Source of the DNA: an uncultured Pseudomonadota bacterium
Lineage (GTDB): Bacteria > Myxococcota_A > UBA796 > SXON01
Length of the DNA stretch: 64,000 nucleotides
NCBI GenBank assembly: GCA_903875225.1
Contig: CAIQVJ010000135.1
Coordinates: 62,001-126,000 of the forward strand
Reading direction: 5' to 3'
Positions within the stretch are counted from its first letter, which is position 1, and each line of letters opens with the position of its first letter. Position numbers and translations under genes: made by a program. The notes under the pieces are model-generated. The model made no database searches. It was not told the origin of the DNA and saw nothing but the letters and a program-made list of their open reading frames with translations. Positions 48,985 through 57,388 of this stretch are shown piece by piece.

Positions 48985-49203
48985 CTACCTGCCCAGCACA
49001 AGGTGGTAAAAGAACGTCGAGCCGTTCTCAACGCTGTTCGTCGTGCCGGGGGTCACCGCTGCGACGACCCATCCCTGCTGCAGCGCTTTGGCCAGTTCAG
49101 CCTCGTCAACCTCGTTGAGCTTAACCGCGTAGGGGTTGGTCTTCCCGGAAACGAGCGTGTAGCGAATCACGAAAATGTGCAGCGGGGTTGAGGTGACGCT
49201 CAT
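48985..49203 (-). CDS. Small hypothetical protein
   Basis: A 72-residue protein, TSTPLHIFVIRYTLVSGKTN ... ELAKALQQGWVVAAVTP ... FFYHLVLGR. The 'LQQGW.....' and 'YHLVLGR' pieces resemble short DUF1737-like helper proteins by pattern only. Same-strand partner of the gene at 48754. Function unknown. Confidence 0.55.
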   Translation of the reverse strand: MSVTSTPLHIFVIRYTLVSGKTNPYAVKLNEVDEAELAKALQQGWVVAAVTPGTTNSVENGSTFFYHLVLGR

Positions 49204-49270
49204 GAGGGGCGATCCGGTTCAGGGGTGAGCGGTCAGCTTAGCCACCGCTCCGACCTCGTCCAGCTATCAT

Positions 49271-49759
49271 TCACCCCGCCTCCAGCCCGATCTCCCCGAA
49301 CTTCCCCAGCGGCACGACCTTCCGCATCCCGGGCCGCAGCCGCAGCGCGAACTCCATCACGCTCGCCCCGCTCGGCGACGTGTTCAACCGCGGCCCGCGC
49401 GCGTCCCCGCTGGCGAGTTCGGCCGCGAGCTGCTCGCCGACGACCTCGACCAGGGCGGGCGGGATCACGAGGACGAGCAGCGAGCGCAGGTTGTAGAACC
49501 CGACCTCCCCGACGAACTTCACGGGTATCGAAAGCCCTTCCCCGTCCGGAATGGCGAGTGGGTACACGTCCACGACGCCGTTCGGCCCGGTGCGCTGTAC
49601 GCGCGGGCCGATCATCATGGGCGCGAGCGCGTCGGCGAGGTCCATGCCGATCAGCGCCTTCAGGCCGTCGAACTGGAACGGGCCGAGCCGGACCTGCGTG
49701 GTCGGCGCGGTCAGGTTGACGCGGAGCGCGTCGGGGTCCTGGGCGAGCGCGGTGTTCAT
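49271..49759 (-). CDS. Unrecognised protein of the mobile-element left arm
   Basis: A 162-residue protein, MNTALAQDPDALRVNLTAPT, beta-rich with a hydrophobic core stretch (FYNLRSLLVLVIPPALVEVV). No family recognised. Its start overlaps the stop of the 175-residue gene upstream by 4 bp (ATGA). Last gene of the minus-strand arm. A structural role is only guessed from context. Confidence 0.65.
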   Translation of the reverse strand: MNTALAQDPDALRVNLTAPTTQVRLGPFQFDGLKALIGMDLADALAPMMIGPRVQRTGPNGVVDVYPLAIPDGEGLSIPVKFVGEVGFYNLRSLLVLVIPPALVEVVGEQLAAELASGDARGPRLNTSPSGASVMEFALRLRPGMRKVVPLGKFGEIGLEAG

Positions 49760-50283
49760 GACGCCTCCGGTGCCGGGCGACGTGCCCCAGCGGGCAGGAT
49801 CAGGTCGGGAACGATCGCCTCGCTCGTCCCGCCGCCGTGGTCCTCGTCCTCGACGACATCCTCGCCGTCCATGTCGTCGTCGTCATCATCGTCGTCGTCG
49901 CTCTTGACCGCGGCGGCGAGTCCGCCATCGGCGACCATGCGCAGGAGCTGGTTTTGGCCGCGGGCGATGCTGACGAGCGCCTTCTTGCACACGGGGAGCA
50001 CCTTGAGCCCGGCCAGCGAGTCTCCGTCCAGCCCCGCGAGGTGGGCGTCGATGCGACGGAGCACGAGGTACACATCCCCGAGAGCCTGCACCTGACGGTA
50101 GGCGAGGTGCGCCTGGTGGAACGCCTGGTCGTCGGGCGTGAGCTCGGCGAACGACTCCGCGCCGATGGCGAGCGTGTCGGGAGACGAGGCGTCGAAGCCT
50201 TGCTTGTAGACCTCGATCGCATCGAGCCAGACGGGGTTTGAGCGGACGCGGGCGCGGGGCAGAGCAGTAGCGGACTCCGGCAT
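49756..50283 (-). CDS. Unrecognised acidic-tailed protein of the left arm
   Basis: A 175-residue protein, helical in the first 125 residues (AYRQVQALGDVYLVLRRIDA), then an Asp run (SDDDDDDDDDMDGEDVVEDE) and a short tail AIVPDLILPAGARR. The ATG has AAGGAGG 5 nt upstream. A partial, decayed copy of its 3' end lies at 45670-45865. No family recognised. Confidence 0.7.
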   Translation of the reverse strand: MPESATALPRARVRSNPVWLDAIEVYKQGFDASSPDTLAIGAESFAELTPDDQAFHQAHLAYRQVQALGDVYLVLRRIDAHLAGLDGDSLAGLKVLPVCKKALVSIARGQNQLLRMVADGGLAAAVKSDDDDDDDDDMDGEDVVEDEDHGGGTSEAIVPDLILPAGARRPAPEAS

Positions 50284-50335
50284 GGGAGCCTCCTTGTGTT
50301 GGTCGGGGGGACGTTGGTGAGTTGGCTGGCGGGGG

Positions 50336-51370
50336 TCAGGCCGCGGCGGACTGGCCGGGCGGCGGGGAGTTGGCAGGCGCGCTGGCGCTGGCGGCAATGA
50401 CGAGCATGGCCGCGAGCTCCTTCCGGGTCTTCTCGTCCCGGAGCATCTGGCGCACGTCGGGGCGCTTCATGGCGTCCATCAGCTCGGGCGAAGCGTTGAC
50501 CATCTCGGCCAGCTCGACCAGCTCCGGAGCCAGCCCGAACTTTGCCGAGGCGATCACGCGACCGAACGTGCCGATCTCGCTGATGAACTGCTTCCCAAGC
50601 TCCTCGCGGACGCGGGACTCGCCGGCATCGACGCGGCGGTCCTCGTCAACGTGGGCGGCCCCGACGCGGAGCTTGACCTGATCGTCCACCAGCCGCTCGA
50701 CCAGCGCGCCCTGCCGCAGCCCCTGTTGGTTCAAGTTCTGGATCGAGGCGTTCTGGAGCGTGGCCAGGTGGCCGTAGGTCTTCTGCGACAGCTCGATGAG
50801 CTGCATGTGACCGGCACCCAGCGCAGCCCACACTCGCGCCGACGGCAACGAGTCGAGCATCGCCTGTCGCTCGGGCGTCATCGGCAACATCTCGACGTTC
50901 GGCATGAACTCCTTGGAGGTCGGGATGACGGCGAGCGCCGCGCTGACCGGCGGGCCAGCGGTCGGAGCGATGTAGGCCGTGTCTGTGCAGCCGAAGCGCG
51001 CAGTAAAGATGATCTGGTCGCCCTTCGGTCGCCAGACGAAGAGCCGGAACCGGCCTTCTTCCTGCCCATGCATGTTGTTGGCCACCATCTCACGGACCCA
51101 GCGGCAACCGGCCTCGGCGTGCCGCATCGCCTGGTCGCCGGGGAGGGCCTCGTCCCCGAGGTCCCCGAGCTGGCCAGCCTCCTCGAACTCCGGCGGCTCG
51201 GCGTCGAAGGCGTAGGGGGCGAGGTCGGTCTCGGTGAAGTCGATGCGCCCGAGGGGCTCGTACTTCACGCGGTCCACGACCTCCGAGATCGTGATGTACG
51301 CGATGTCCTTGCGTACCTGGCGGATGCGTTTCTCGATGGGTTCAAGGGCGTCGAAGGCGAGGGTCGGCAT
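50336..51370 (-). CDS. Unrecognised protein, first gene of the left arm
   Basis: A 344-residue protein. The first 180 residues are alpha/beta (RIRQVRKDIAYITISEVVDR, GRFRLFVWRPKGDQIIF). The rest is helical with Gln/Leu-rich coiled-coil character (LQNASIQNLNQQGLRQGALV) and a Pro/Ser/Ala tail. GGAAG precedes ATG 51370. Its promoter region contains a CTACAGC motif cluster. No family recognised. Confidence 0.65.
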   Translation of the reverse strand: MPTLAFDALEPIEKRIRQVRKDIAYITISEVVDRVKYEPLGRIDFTETDLAPYAFDAEPPEFEEAGQLGDLGDEALPGDQAMRHAEAGCRWVREMVANNMHGQEEGRFRLFVWRPKGDQIIFTARFGCTDTAYIAPTAGPPVSAALAVIPTSKEFMPNVEMLPMTPERQAMLDSLPSARVWAALGAGHMQLIELSQKTYGHLATLQNASIQNLNQQGLRQGALVERLVDDQVKLRVGAAHVDEDRRVDAGESRVREELGKQFISEIGTFGRVIASAKFGLAPELVELAEMVNASPELMDAMKRPDVRQMLRDEKTRKELAAMLVIAASASAPANSPPPGQSAAA

Positions 51371-51419
51371 GGGGGCACTTCCGGGGGTTCGGTTGGCGTC
51401 CATGAAGGGCGTCAAGCAC

Positions 51420-51548
51420 GCTGAAACAGTATCCCCGGGCCTTGGAAAAAGAGGGAATTAGCCCTTACCACCTCCTACAGCACTTTCAGCGGGCAGCCTA
51501 CAGCGGGGCTACAGCGGAGGGCGTCAAGGTTGCAATCGGGGTTTCAGC
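51420..51548. promoter_or_regulatory. CTACAGC/CTTTCAGC motif cluster, left
   Basis: TACAGC at 51476, 51499 and 51510, TTCAGC at 51485 and 51543, and inverted GCTGAA at 51420, all in the 314-bp divergent gap between the left-arm operon and the DUF4062 gene. The same words make up the larger array at 54341-54593. Candidate operator for one regulator. Confidence 0.6.
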
Positions 51549-51684
51549 CGGGGGGGACGGCGCATACGGGCCTCGGGGCGAGAGCTACTCGGAGGCGAAC
51601 CCCGAGCCAAGACGCTCTCAGCGTCTGCGAGCGCGGCCGCCGGATCCGGACCGGGACGGGTTATGGAGACGGGAAGAGAGCCAG

Positions 51685-52698
51685 ATGGTGAACGTCAAAT
51701 ATCAGGTATTCGTGAGTTCAACGTACACGGACCTCAAGGATGAGCGAGATCAGGTGATTAAGGGCATCTTGGAAATGGGGCACGTTCCTGTCGGCATGGA
51801 AATGTTCAGTGCTGCAGACGAACAACAGTGGCGAATGATCACTCGCCAGATCGACCAAAGCGACTACTACGTGGTTCTCGTGGCCCATCGGTACGGGTCC
51901 GTCACCGATGCCGGGGTCGGGTACACGGAAAAGGAGTACGACTACGCGGTCGCCACGGGAGTACCCGTCCTCGGATTCGTGATCGACGAGACCGCTGCCT
52001 GGCCGCCCGACCGCATGGAGACAGAGGCGGGGCCTCGCGCAGCTCTGGCCGCGTTTCGGGAGAAGGCGAAGCGACGCCCCGTTGGCTTCTGGCGGACATC
52101 AGATGACCTGTACGCCAAAGTCCCCATCGCACTCATGAAGGCATTCAACACGGCACCCCGACCTGGGTGGGTTCGCGTAACCGAGAACGCAGGCCCGGAG
52201 GTCCTCGGGGAACTCGCTCGGCTGAGCGCCGAAAACTCGCAGCTGCGAGCGGAACTTGCCGTCGCGAAAGCACGGGAGCTGGTCGAGGACCAATCAGCCC
52301 TCGATCGTACAGTCGAAATGATGAGGCTCAATGTGGTACCCATCAGCATTTACGAGGCTGGTGGTAGTGGCTGGGTGGATCAACTGCCGATGACGTTGCT
52401 CAGGGTGTTCGGGTTGATCGCGCCAGAGTTGCTGACCGAGACCTCGACCGACCATATCGCATACACGATCGCGCTCGGATCGGTCACCCAACCCGGCACG
52501 CGGCTAAGACAGAGCTGGCCTTTTCCAGCGAACCAAGTGGACTCCATCTTGGCGGACCTGCAGGCGATCCTGCTGGTACAACCATCGTCCAAGAAGCATC
52601 AAGTCGCAGACACAAAGAAGTACTGGACGTTGACGATTCTGGGCGGCCAGCTGCTGGGGGCGATGCGGAAGCAGCGACTGGAAGCTGCTGGGCGATAG
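51685..52698 (+). CDS. DUF4062 protein (TIR-like N-terminal domain)
   Basis: A 337-residue protein opening with the DUF4062 signature QVFVSSTYTDLKDERDQVIK and VPVGMEMFSAADEQQWRMIT, then DYYVVLVAHRYGS and TEKEYDYAV. A short coiled coil (LSAENSQLRAELAVAKAREL) links to an unrecognised C-terminal domain of about 120 residues. DUF4062 is a TIR/SEFIR-like sensing or effector module found in bacterial immune proteins. No STAND ATPase is attached here. ATG 51685 has GAGAG upstream. Probable cargo gene. Confidence 0.8.
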   Translation: MVNVKYQVFVSSTYTDLKDERDQVIKGILEMGHVPVGMEMFSAADEQQWRMITRQIDQSDYYVVLVAHRYGSVTDAGVGYTEKEYDYAVATGVPVLGFVIDETAAWPPDRMETEAGPRAALAAFREKAKRRPVGFWRTSDDLYAKVPIALMKAFNTAPRPGWVRVTENAGPEVLGELARLSAENSQLRAELAVAKARELVEDQSALDRTVEMMRLNVVPISIYEAGGSGWVDQLPMTLLRVFGLIAPELLTETSTDHIAYTIALGSVTQPGTRLRQSWPFPANQVDSILADLQAILLVQPSSKKHQVADTKKYWTLTILGGQLLGAMRKQRLEAAGR

Positions 52699-52890
52699 CG
52701 AGGGCCGCGGGCGCACGGGCAGGATCCTGCTCGAACTCAACGGGGTGCCAGCCGCACGCCAGCCGCCGATCCCGATGCGCCATCTGGATGGTCGCCCAAT
52801 GCGTGAGGTCCCACCTGAGGGGCTGGGAGACGAAGGGGAATGAGCCGCGCTCCGACGGCGAGGACTGTGCGCGGCTTGACCTTAGTAGTC

Positions 52891-53784
52891 TTAGCCCGGG
52901 GCCATTTCCGGTCCTGACCTCAATGGGCAGCCCATCAGGACTGCAGCCCTCAGGTCAGGGGCAGCGTTCACCGCATCCAACGCGAGGCTCAGTACTTTCG
53001 AAAGCGCCCGCTCGGGGGCGATCCGCCGCATCGCGGGGTCGGGGAGCAGCGCTCCGTACCGGTCAGGGTCGGCCGTGGCCCGTCTGATCAGGTCGGCATT
53101 GTCAAGCCCCAGCCGCGCCGCCATCGCGGTGTACGCAGTGACTCCCCGCCAGGATGCGGCGAGGCTGACGGAGGTGCACTCTGTCTCCCCCTCGTGGCCG
53201 AAAAGCGGGGGGATGTAGAGCATATCACCTGCTCGAAGGACAATATCGACCAACGGCGGGCTTTCGGGTCGTGGCATGACGTACCCCTGCGCACCCGGGA
53301 AGCCGAGCAACGCCATCCGGGGCCCCTTGGGGACCAGCACCGAGTCCCAAACGCGCCATCGGCGCGATCCCTCCAGCTGCACGATGATCCCGTCCTCGTT
53401 GCCGGCGTGGTACCCGATGCCGGAGGACTTGGTGGACAGCGTGGCAACTACATCGCCCTTCCGCCAATCTCGGCCGACTCCGAATGCGGCGTGCGCGGCG
53501 TAAATCAGCTCGTCAACGCGCTCGACACGGTTCAGCAAAAGCGTCAACGGATCGCCGGACGTCTCGTAGGCGCGAAAAATCTCAATCGCGCGAGACGGAT
53601 CCGGGACATCAGCTGCCACGGCACTGCCGTCGCAGCGAGACGTAAACAGCCGGGCCGACGCCGGTGGCACGCACCACCGCTCGAAGTCCGTCGACCAGCA
53701 TCGAGTACCGGCGAGCGCGGCCGCGGCACCGGGAATGGCCGCCGGGGCCCGCCGCCAGGTGTCCCGTAGGAAACCCGAAGGCAA
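52891..53784 (-). CDS. JmjC/cupin-type oxygenase (ROXA-like)
   Basis: About 297 residues with a cupin/JmjC core: GIGYHAGNEDGIIVQLEGSR, GSRRWRVWDSVL and GDMLYIPPLFGHEGET. The His in YHAGNED and the later His are consistent with Fe(II) binding in 2-oxoglutarate oxygenases that hydroxylate ribosomal proteins. The C-terminal helical part also fits ROXA-like proteins. The start is unclear: TTG 53784 is the first usable codon, but protein-like sequence continues in frame to about 53840 without ATG/GTG/TTG. Confidence 0.72.
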   Translation of the reverse strand: MPSGFLRDTWRRAPAAIPGAAAALAGTRCWSTDFERWCVPPASARLFTSRCDGSAVAADVPDPSRAIEIFRAYETSGDPLTLLLNRVERVDELIYAAHAAFGVGRDWRKGDVVATLSTKSSGIGYHAGNEDGIIVQLEGSRRWRVWDSVLVPKGPRMALLGFPGAQGYVMPRPESPPLVDIVLRAGDMLYIPPLFGHEGETECTSVSLAASWRGVTAYTAMAARLGLDNADLIRRATADPDRYGALLPDPAMRRIAPERALSKVLSLALDAVNAAPDLRAAVLMGCPLRSGPEMAPG

Positions 53785-53861
53785 CCTCAGGGCCCGCAGA
53801 GCGCCGATGCGCTCAACGGGCGTGAAGAGGGCTCGTTTCAGAACTACGCGCCTTATATTCG

Positions 53862-54170
53862 CTATTTCTTGCGCTTCAGGTCTTCCAGAATCCGGTCTCT
53901 CCGCTCGTTCACCACTTCGGTGGACTCGTAGTAGTCGAGCGCCGCCTTGATCGGGGAGTCAGGATTGCGCGCAGCCATCATCAAAGCGATGTCCCGCGCG
54001 ATCTCGGTCGGATTGTCCCGCCAGGTGTTGCTCATCCCGAGAGCCTCGATCACGCGGGCCAGAGGCGGGCGGGTCACCCGGATTTCCTCAAGAAGGCGAA
54101 GCATCTCTTCGCTCGGATTTCCGGGGATCGCTGAAGGGCTACTGCCCTTCGGGGGGGTCTTCTGGGCCAT
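53862..54170 (-). CDS. Small helical hypothetical protein
   Basis: A 102-residue protein, basic/Pro-rich at the N-terminus, then helices (EEMLRLLEEIRVTRPPLARV, IARDIALMMAARNPDSPIKA) and a basic end. No family recognised. Upstream of the oxygenase on the same strand with 77 bp between. Its promoter side faces the hairpin and motif array. Confidence 0.55.
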   Translation of the reverse strand: MAQKTPPKGSSPSAIPGNPSEEMLRLLEEIRVTRPPLARVIEALGMSNTWRDNPTEIARDIALMMAARNPDSPIKAALDYYESTEVVNERRDRILEDLKRKK

Positions 54171-54330
54171 GGGGTTCTTCCTCAGCGTTTGGTGAGCGGA
54201 GGCTAGGGCATAACCCGGTGCGCGCGGCGACGCCCGGATCGCTTGGCGGTGGTACGGCCGCTCGCCGATCTAAGACTTCGCAGCAGCAAGGTCCGGCGCT
54301 GGAAGTCGTCGGGGACCGGCGAAAAGACAA

Positions 54331-54357
54331 GGTATTCGGGCTTTCAGCCCGAATACC
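54331..54357. promoter_or_regulatory. 11-bp perfect hairpin at the edge of the motif array
   Basis: GGTATTCGGGC TTTCA GCCCGAATACC. Read on the minus strand it is followed by TTGTCTTTT, so it could stop transcription coming leftward from the array. It could equally be part of an origin. The loop overlaps one CTTTCAGC copy. Confidence 0.55.
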
Positions 54358-54593
54358 ACTTTCAGCCTCATCCTACAGCGCTGGCGCCCGCTCCTACAGC
54401 AAGCCTTTCAGCGGTCAGCTCGCCACCTACAGCCCGTCCCCTCGGGTCTACAGCGCCCCGCGATGCCCCGGCAGCGCCCTACAGCCTCGCGCCCGTCGCC
54501 TACAGCCCCGCGCCGACCGCCAACCACCCCTCGCTGTAGACCAACCACCCCGCACCCGTCGCCTACAGCCCGGGCGGCCAGGCCGCGCTGTAG
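54341..54593. repeat. CTACAGC/CTTTCAGC array, right, partly 21-bp phased
   Basis: TACAGC starts at 54374, 54395, 54428, 54449, 54480, 54501 and 54564; TTCAGC at 54343, 54361 and 54407; inverted GCTGTAG at 54533 and 54587. Distances of 21 bp recur (54374-54395, 54407-54428, 54428-54449, 54480-54501), and 54501-54564 is 63 bp, so most sites face the same side of the helix. The 587-bp region has no convincing gene and lies just upstream of the plus-strand arm. Confidence 0.75.
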
Positions 54594-54757
54594 GCGGTGG
54601 TAAGCGTTTACACCTTCCAACCTAACATTATCGGCCCATATTCCATCACATCGCCGGGCCACCCCGACACCGCCACCTCCCCGGCCCCAGCGCCGGCAAC
54701 CTCTCTCCGTCGGTCCCGGCGACCTCTCCCTCCTCCACCTCCACGAGGCATTTCCCC

Positions 54758-55366
54758 ATGAGCACCGCTCTCGAAAGCGCCGTCCACGGCAACAAGATCC
54801 CCGACTCCAAGAAGAACGGCGTGCTCAACGAGGCGCTCGACAAGGTGAAGAGCCTGGGAGGCCGCTTCTCCAAGATGAAGTTGCTCTCCGAGGAGCTCGC
54901 CGACGCCGTCATCGCGACGACCGAGACGCAGGGTGTGGTCTTCGCCGCGTCGTTCGCAGAGGGGTACCTCGGCGAGGAGAAGATGGACGTCGGACCTGTC
55001 GATGTACGGACCGCGGGTGGGCTGTTGCTCGGGGGCTACGGCCTCTACAAGACGATGTCCGGGAAAGGGGGCGCCCACGCGCTCGCCCTCGGCAACGGCC
55101 TGCTCGCCACCGGTATCGGCCGCATCGGTCGCCACGCTGGCAAGGCGCTCGCGGACAAGAAGGCCGCCCCGGCCGCGCCCGCTGCTCCTGACGCCGCGCC
55201 GGGCGCTGCTCCCGGTCCCGCCCAACCCGCCATCAAGGGCGACGACATCGGCGAGATCGCCCGGATGGTCCGCATGACGCCGGGCACCGAGGGCGAGCGC
55301 ATCGAGGGCCGCCGTGGGCAGGGCGGCGGGGGTCGCCAGGGCCGTCCCTTCGTCCGCCGCGACTGA
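54758..55366 (+). CDS. Unrecognised Gly-rich, membrane-like protein of the right arm
   Basis: A 202-residue protein: a charged helical first third (NEALDKVKSLGGRFSKMKLL), then a hydrophobic Gly-rich segment (TAGGLLLGGYGLYKTMSGKG, ALALGNGLLATGIGRIG), an Ala/Pro linker and a basic Gly/Arg tail (RRGQGGGGRQGRPFVRRD). The tail suggests nucleic-acid contact. First gene after the motif array. No family recognised. Confidence 0.65.
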   Translation: MSTALESAVHGNKIPDSKKNGVLNEALDKVKSLGGRFSKMKLLSEELADAVIATTETQGVVFAASFAEGYLGEEKMDVGPVDVRTAGGLLLGGYGLYKTMSGKGGAHALALGNGLLATGIGRIGRHAGKALADKKAAPAAPAAPDAAPGAAPGPAQPAIKGDDIGEIARMVRMTPGTEGERIEGRRGQGGGGRQGRPFVRRD

Positions 55367-55465
55367 TCCAACTCTGGTCCGGCTCTCGTCGCCGGGCCGA
55401 CAACTCAACCTCACGCTTCCAACCACCGCTTCCAAATCTCACCGCTTCACCCCGAGGACACTCAC

Positions 55466-56182
55466 ATGGCACAAATCTGGGCCCGCATCTCCATCCGCCA
55501 CGGCAAGGTCGCCGTTGACGCCTCCTCGCTGCCCCCCTGGGTGCAGTCCCTGCTCGACGGCCACCAGGATCGGTTCGCGCCGAGCTTCGGCGGGGAGGAC
55601 GACGATGACGACGAGGACGAACTGGGCGATGAGCTTGGCGACGAGCTCGGGGACGACCTCGGCGACGACCTCGGCGATGACCTCGGGGACGACCTGGGCG
55701 ACGATCTCGGGGACGACCTCGGCGAGGAGGTTGGCAGCGAGCGCGGCCGGCAGCGCCGCCTGACCCGGCGTGAGGCGCTGCTCGAGCGCCGCGCCAAGCG
55801 CCTCCAGAAGAAGCTGCGCCACGCGCGGAAGGGAAGGATCGTGCAGCGAAATGTCACCGTCTCCGGCGGCGTCGCCACCACCGTCGGCCAGTCGATGAGC
55901 ATGACGCTGACGCCGCGTACGAGCCTGCACCTGCTCAAGATCTTCGCGACGGGCGACTCGGCCGCGACCATCAACACCATCATCAGCGGTGACGACCCGG
56001 TCGTGCTCGACAACCTCGACGCCGCGCTGATCGCGCCGACCGCGTACCACGGACCCAGCTTCGGCGGGCGCGTGCTCCGGGCCGGTGTGCCGGTGACGAT
56101 CAACTACACGGCGGGATCGACCACGGCAGCCCTGAAGCTCAGCTTCTACGGCAAGGCCCGCGTCAAGAACCCCAACTGTTGA
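55466..56182 (+). CDS. Putative beta-rich structural protein with acidic repeats
   Basis: A 238-residue protein. Residues about 45-90 are Glu/Asp-Leu-Gly repeats (GDDLGDDLGDDLGDDLG), then a very basic helix (RREALLERRAKRLQKKLRHA). The C-terminal 110 residues are beta-rich (VTVSGGVATTVGQSMSMTLT ... ALKLSFYGKARVKN), compatible with a jelly-roll-like fold. Candidate virion coat-type protein by context and strand pattern only. Confidence 0.65.
   Translation: MAQIWARISIRHGKVAVDASSLPPWVQSLLDGHQDRFAPSFGGEDDDDDEDELGDELGDELGDDLGDDLGDDLGDDLGDDLGDDLGEEVGSERGRQRRLTRREALLERRAKRLQKKLRHARKGRIVQRNVTVSGGVATTVGQSMSMTLTPRTSLHLLKIFATGDSAATINTIISGDDPVVLDNLDAALIAPTAYHGPSFGGRVLRAGVPVTINYTAGSTTAALKLSFYGKARVKNPNC
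55627..55727 (+). repeat. 12-bp acidic tandem repeat
   Basis: About eight 12-bp units (GACGACCTCGGG and variants) encode G-D-(D/E)-L repeats inside the beta-rich protein. Synonymous differences between units show some age. Confidence 0.75.
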
Positions 56183-56214
56183 TCGGCCAGGACCGAGCGT
56201 AGGAGGAAAAGAGC

Positions 56215-56853
56215 GTGGGCACTTGCAGACTTTCCCGCAGATCCGGCACCGCGAAGCTCGCAGCTTCGTTGGTCGCCGGGAACGCGGGGGCGGAAAGCGA
56301 GCTGCTCACTGCTCAATCCGAAGGCTCGGGGGACGGCGACTGGCGCATCATCGACCTCTGGTCGGACGAGGGTTCTCCTTGGGAGGCGCGACTCGTCTGG
56401 TCCGGCGGCGGGGGTGCCCAACGCTCGGCCTGGTTCGACGTTCCCAAGTGTACGCGCGTCTGCGTCCACGCCACCACGGTCCAGGTTTTCGGTGCCAACC
56501 TCTCAACCTCGTCGGACATCGCCGCTCGCGCGGCCATAGCAGACGGTCAGGCTGACACCGAGAACCAATGGACGGTGCGCGGATCCAGCGCGCAGCTCAT
56601 CGGGGGAGGCGGCGGCAACATCGATGTCGCCCCTCCCCCCTGGGCCAAATTCGTGCGCCTCGAACTCTCCGACTCCTCGCTGAACGCGACCACGTTCGTC
56701 GAGCTGGTCGACGTCAACGCCACCACCCGCGCCCGCTACTCGCTCGACCAGCAGCCCAATCCGGGCGTGCCCCTCGGGGACGCCGCGACCGTTCGCTGTG
56801 TGCTGCTCACCGGCACCTACGCCTACCGCGTCGTCTTCCTCCTCCACCTCTGA
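56215..56853 (+). CDS. Unrecognised beta-rich protein of the right arm
   Basis: A 212-residue protein with many short strands (EARLVWSGGGGAQRSAWFDV, WAKFVRLELSDSSLNATTFV, YAYRVVFLLHL). GTG 56215 has AGGAGG 8 nt upstream. Composition resembles minor structural proteins of phages, but there is no recognised family. Confidence 0.6.
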   Translation: MGTCRLSRRSGTAKLAASLVAGNAGAESELLTAQSEGSGDGDWRIIDLWSDEGSPWEARLVWSGGGGAQRSAWFDVPKCTRVCVHATTVQVFGANLSTSSDIAARAAIADGQADTENQWTVRGSSAQLIGGGGGNIDVAPPPWAKFVRLELSDSSLNATTFVELVDVNATTRARYSLDQQPNPGVPLGDAATVRCVLLTGTYAYRVVFLLHL

Positions 56854-56874
56854 CCGCTGCCCAAGGAACCCGCC

Positions 56875-57288
56875 ATGAAGGCCTACCTCAACCGATTCAG
56901 CGTGCAGCTCCTCACCATCCTGGTGTCGGCCCCGGTCAACGTCACGACCAACGGAAAGGGCATGCGCCTCCTTCCCGACCAGAGCGACAACCAAACGGAC
57001 GCGTCGCAGGACTACCGGTTCGTCACGACCCTGAACTTCGTGGGTGGCTCCGGCTCACCGACGGCGCAGCTGATGATCCAGGGATCCGTGGACGGAACGA
57101 CCTGGTTCGACCTCGCTCCGGGTGCCAACCGTGTGGGCGCAGGCACCTTCTTCGAGATCATCGACGTGCCCACCGGGCCGCTGCTGCCCTGGATCCGCGC
57201 CCGGGTGCTGATCGGCGGGACCACCGCGCCGAACATCGACACCACCGTCGAGATCGTCTCGACCGGCCCCTTCCAGCTCACGACCTGA
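56875..57288 (+). CDS. Unrecognised beta-sandwich-like protein of the right arm
   Basis: A 137-residue protein with a regular strand pattern (LMIQGSVDGTTWFDLAPGAN, LLPWIRARVLIGGTTAP). The 'GSxDGTTWxDL' piece is common in phage minor structural and surface proteins. AAGGA precedes ATG. No family recognised. Confidence 0.6.
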   Translation: MKAYLNRFSVQLLTILVSAPVNVTTNGKGMRLLPDQSDNQTDASQDYRFVTTLNFVGGSGSPTAQLMIQGSVDGTTWFDLAPGANRVGAGTFFEIIDVPTGPLLPWIRARVLIGGTTAPNIDTTVEIVSTGPFQLTT

Positions 57289-57388
57289 TCGGGCGGGGGC
57301 CCCCTCCCCCGGCCTCTCGTCACCCCGCTTCCCAACACTCGGGCCACAGCTTTGTGCGCCTGGGACAGGCATTGATCGGAGTCACCCC

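Noticed and set aside
54218-54625. 135-codon plus-strand frame over the motif array
   Set aside because: Its amino acids simply reflect repeated CTACAGC words; no start signal or family match.
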